Shown in pieces: positions 13,725 to 15,326 of a stretch of 15,326 bases of DNA (position 1 is the stretch's first letter; every line of letters begins with the position of its first letter). A program made the position numbers and the translations under genes. The notes beneath the pieces are model-generated. The model had not been told where the DNA came from. It ran no database searches and was given only the letters and a program-made list of their open reading frames with translations. The DNA is from an uncultured Clostridia bacterium (GTDB taxonomy: Bacteria; Bacillota; Clostridia; Oscillospirales; Ruminococcaceae), in the NCBI GenBank assembly GCA_947584825.1, contig CANPWR010000021.1:1-15326 (forward strand), given 5' to 3'.

Positions 13725-13791
13725 GTATAACATCCCAAGTCTGCAAATAGAAATTTTTGAAGTAAGGAATAATATTTAGGAGGAAAGAAAA

Positions 13792-15326
13792 ATGAAGATT
13801 AAAAAACTTTTGTCATTGCTTGCAGCTGCAACAATGGCAGTAACTGCATTGACAAGTGTAATGACTGTATCGGCTGTTGAGCCGGATGAAGGAAAAATAG
13901 GAGAAAATTTAACATGGACGCTTGACGAAAGCGGTAAGTTGACTATCTCAGGTGATGGAGAAATGGCATCGCCTAGTAATCTGGATGTAAATGCTGAACC
14001 AAGCGACTATTCTAATATTTACACATATAGAAAAGAACATATGGAAGATATTACAGCGGTAGAAATTAAAGAAGGAGTAACATCAATAGGCTTTGCTGCA
14101 TTTTATAAGATGCCTAATCTTGAAACCGTAGTATTACCAACATCAATATCAAAATTTGGAAGTGCGCCTAGGGCTACTACCGCAGTCCCTGATTATGAAG
14201 GTTATAATTTTGCTTTTGCAGAATGTACATCTCTTAAAAATTTAACTTTGCCTGAAGGTATGAAAGCGATAGGAGCATATTCATTTTCAGGATGTACAGC
14301 TCTTGAAAGTGTAGAAATTCCGTCATCTATAAAGGAATGGGGTTATTATTCATTCAGTGGATGTTCAAAGTTAAAGGATATAACTCTTTCTGATGGATTA
14401 ACTTTACTTGGAGGATCTGCGTTCAGAGAAACTGCAGTAGAGAGCATTGTAATTCCGGCGAGTATAACAACATGGAATAATGTTGAGTATAGAGATAGGG
14501 AATATGAGATAAGTTCTATTAATACTTGCTATACATTTGCTAATTGTAAGAAACTCAAATCTGTTACATTTATGGACGGGCTTACAATAATCGGCGGAGG
14601 AATTTTTGCTGACTGTTCTTCATTAAAAAAGGTCAAGATACCTAAATCTGTTACTAGTATGAAATATGCTTTTTCTTATTGCACCGGACTTCAAGAGGCA
14701 TATATAGAAGAAGGAGCCATGATGCCGGCAACAAATTATTCTGATAGTGGAATTGATAGTGCTTTTTCTTACTGCACGAATCTTAAAAGGTTAGAAATAC
14801 CTGCAGGTGTTAATGCTTCGTATAATAATCCACGATATATTACAGGATGCAGCTCCTTAACAGATATTTATCTGCATTGTAAAGACTACACCTTATATAT
14901 GCCTGATGGCGGAGGAACACCAAAATTCCACTGTTACTTTGATTCTACTACATATAACACGTTAATGAATAAAAATAATTTATCAGAGGATAGATTGGTA
15001 AATCTTGCTGATGATATATCAACATACAAGGATGTACTCCAAACAAGACTAGACGAAGCTAAAGCTTATGATGAGGAAAAATACACACCTGAAAGCTACG
15101 CAGTTTTAAATGAACTGATAGAAAAGGCAGATAAATTTGGAGAAGATTCAAATATAATGGAAATGGAAGATACAGCATCGGATATTAGAACTGCAATAAG
15201 AGGTCTAGAGAAAAAGCCTGATGAGCCGTCATCAGATCCGTCAAGTGAACCATCATCAGATCCGTCAAGTGATCCGTCTTCTGACCCATCAAGCGAGCCA
15301 TCATCGGATAATTCATCATCAAGCAA
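13792..15326 (+). CDS. Secreted BspA-like leucine-rich-repeat protein (partial, C-terminus outside window)
   Basis: Hand translation gives 511 codons without a stop, open at the right edge. A signal peptide (MKIKKLLSLLAAATMAVTAL through 28, cleavage after VSA likely) is followed by the opening module typical of BspA-like proteins, LTWTLDESGKLTISGDGEM (38-56). Residues about 88-370 are BspA-type (LRR_5, Treponema-style) repeats with recurring patterns such as FSGCTALESVEIPSSI and FADCSSLKKVKIPKSV. A helical FIVAR-like segment follows (about 412-475, with YTPESYAVLNELIEKA), then a linker of seven xPSS units (478-505) and a run of Ser. A surface anchor or dockerin probably lies beyond the edge. 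Such proteins bind host, fibre or partner cells; the ligand is unknown. AGGAGG lies 8-9 bases before the ATG. The long upstream leader suggests regulation at the RNA level. Confidence 0.9.
   Translation, partial: MKIKKLLSLLAAATMAVTALTSVMTVSAVEPDEGKIGENLTWTLDESGKLTISGDGEMASPSNLDVNAEPSDYSNIYTYRKEHMEDITAVEIKEGVTSIGFAAFYKMPNLETVVLPTSISKFGSAPRATTAVPDYEGYNFAFAECTSLKNLTLPEGMKAIGAYSFSGCTALESVEIPSSIKEWGYYSFSGCSKLKDITLSDGLTLLGGSAFRETAVESIVIPASITTWNNVEYRDREYEISSINTCYTFANCKKLKSVTFMDGLTIIGGGIFADCSSLKKVKIPKSVTSMKYAFSYCTGLQEAYIEEGAMMPATNYSDSGIDSAFSYCTNLKRLEIPAGVNASYNNPRYITGCSSLTDIYLHCKDYTLYMPDGGGTPKFHCYFDSTTYNTLMNKNNLSEDRLVNLADDISTYKDVLQTRLDEAKAYDEEKYTPESYAVLNELIEKADKFGEDSNIMEMEDTASDIRTAIRGLEKKPDEPSSDPSSEPSSDPSSDPSSDPSSEPSSDNSSSS
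15223..15306 (+). repeat. 12-bp tandem repeats encoding a Ser/Pro/Asp/Glu linker
   Basis: Seven tandem 12-base units encode EPSS or DPSS. Codons vary (TCA/TCT/AGT/AGC/TCG for Ser; CCG/CCA for Pro), so the protein pattern is kept better than the DNA. It is an extended linker before an unseen C-terminal domain, and unit number may vary between strains. Confidence 0.85.

Larger units (their letters stand above)
13513..13791 (+). ncRNA. Long structured 5' leader, possible attenuator or small RNA
   Basis: From the predicted start, the RNA holds a perfect Shine-Dalgarno (AGGAGG, 13517-13522), a two-codon ORF, a possible long-range stem (GAATT 13522-13526 with AATTC 13603-13607, and GCAC 13531-13534 with GTGC 13594-13597), an intrinsic terminator at 13629-13668, a second hairpin at 13699-13724 and finally the gene's own AGGAGG. 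I recognise no known riboswitch class in it. Transcripts ending at the terminator would be about 155 nt. Whether this is an attenuator, a separate small RNA or an ordinary leader cannot be told by eye; the pairings were drawn by hand. Confidence 0.5.

Noticed and set aside
15096..15326. Minus-strand frame rich in Asp, Gly and Ser
   Set aside because: It is the mirror of the DPSS/EPSS linker of the BspA-like gene; low-complexity DNA leaves both strands open.

Overview
This is an AT-rich window, visibly well below 50 % GC. It carries low-GC Gram-positive hallmarks: AGGAGG-type ribosome binding sites, several exact or near-exact sigma-A promoters (TTGACA-17-TATAAT), a lipobox protein, TmcAL, YmdB and a BspA-like surface protein with a Ser/Pro/Asp/Glu linker. 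Together with the eukaryotic-type HisA, this suggests a gut or rumen clostridium of the Ruminococcus / Oscillospiraceae kind. The genus is inferred from gene style only; no rRNA is present.

Layout. 1-2638 is on the minus strand: the 5' part of a response-regulator gene cut by the left edge, an Fn3-type lipoprotein, and acetate kinase (ackA). The lipoprotein and ackA each end at a hairpin terminator with nearly the same stem. ackA is divergent from a plus-strand run (2807-6736): tmcAL, a mutarotase-like (DUF4380-like) protein, a eukaryotic-type HisA and a five-helix membrane protein, closed by a terminator at 6794-6829. The two divergent promoters overlap at their -10 boxes.

At 6835-7142 lies an array of about 108-bp tandem repeats. 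A consensus promoter one base beyond it drives a ferredoxin-type aldo/keto reductase, an ECF transporter S component and a DUF1893 protein. That unit ends at a bidirectional terminator shared with a convergent GNAT acetyltransferase gene. Next is a plus-strand OmpR-type response regulator / histidine kinase pair followed by a YmdB-type phosphodiesterase. A second array of the same repeat, in the opposite orientation, begins on the last base of the ymdB stop codon (13058-13421). The two arrays therefore form inverted flanks around about 5.9 kb.

The right end has a strong promoter, a leader of about 280 nt containing its own intrinsic terminator and a two-codon ORF behind a perfect Shine-Dalgarno, and then a secreted BspA-like leucine-rich-repeat protein running off the window.

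How the genes fit together. ackA and tmcAL both touch acetate/ATP chemistry. The response regulator and kinase form one phosphorelay. The S component, reductase and DUF1893 protein look like one uptake-and-modify unit of unknown substrate. Nothing seen is a clear new defence or mobile system. The points most worth a second look are the inverted repeat arrays with a covarying hairpin, the attenuator-like leader, and the S component / reductase / DUF1893 operon.
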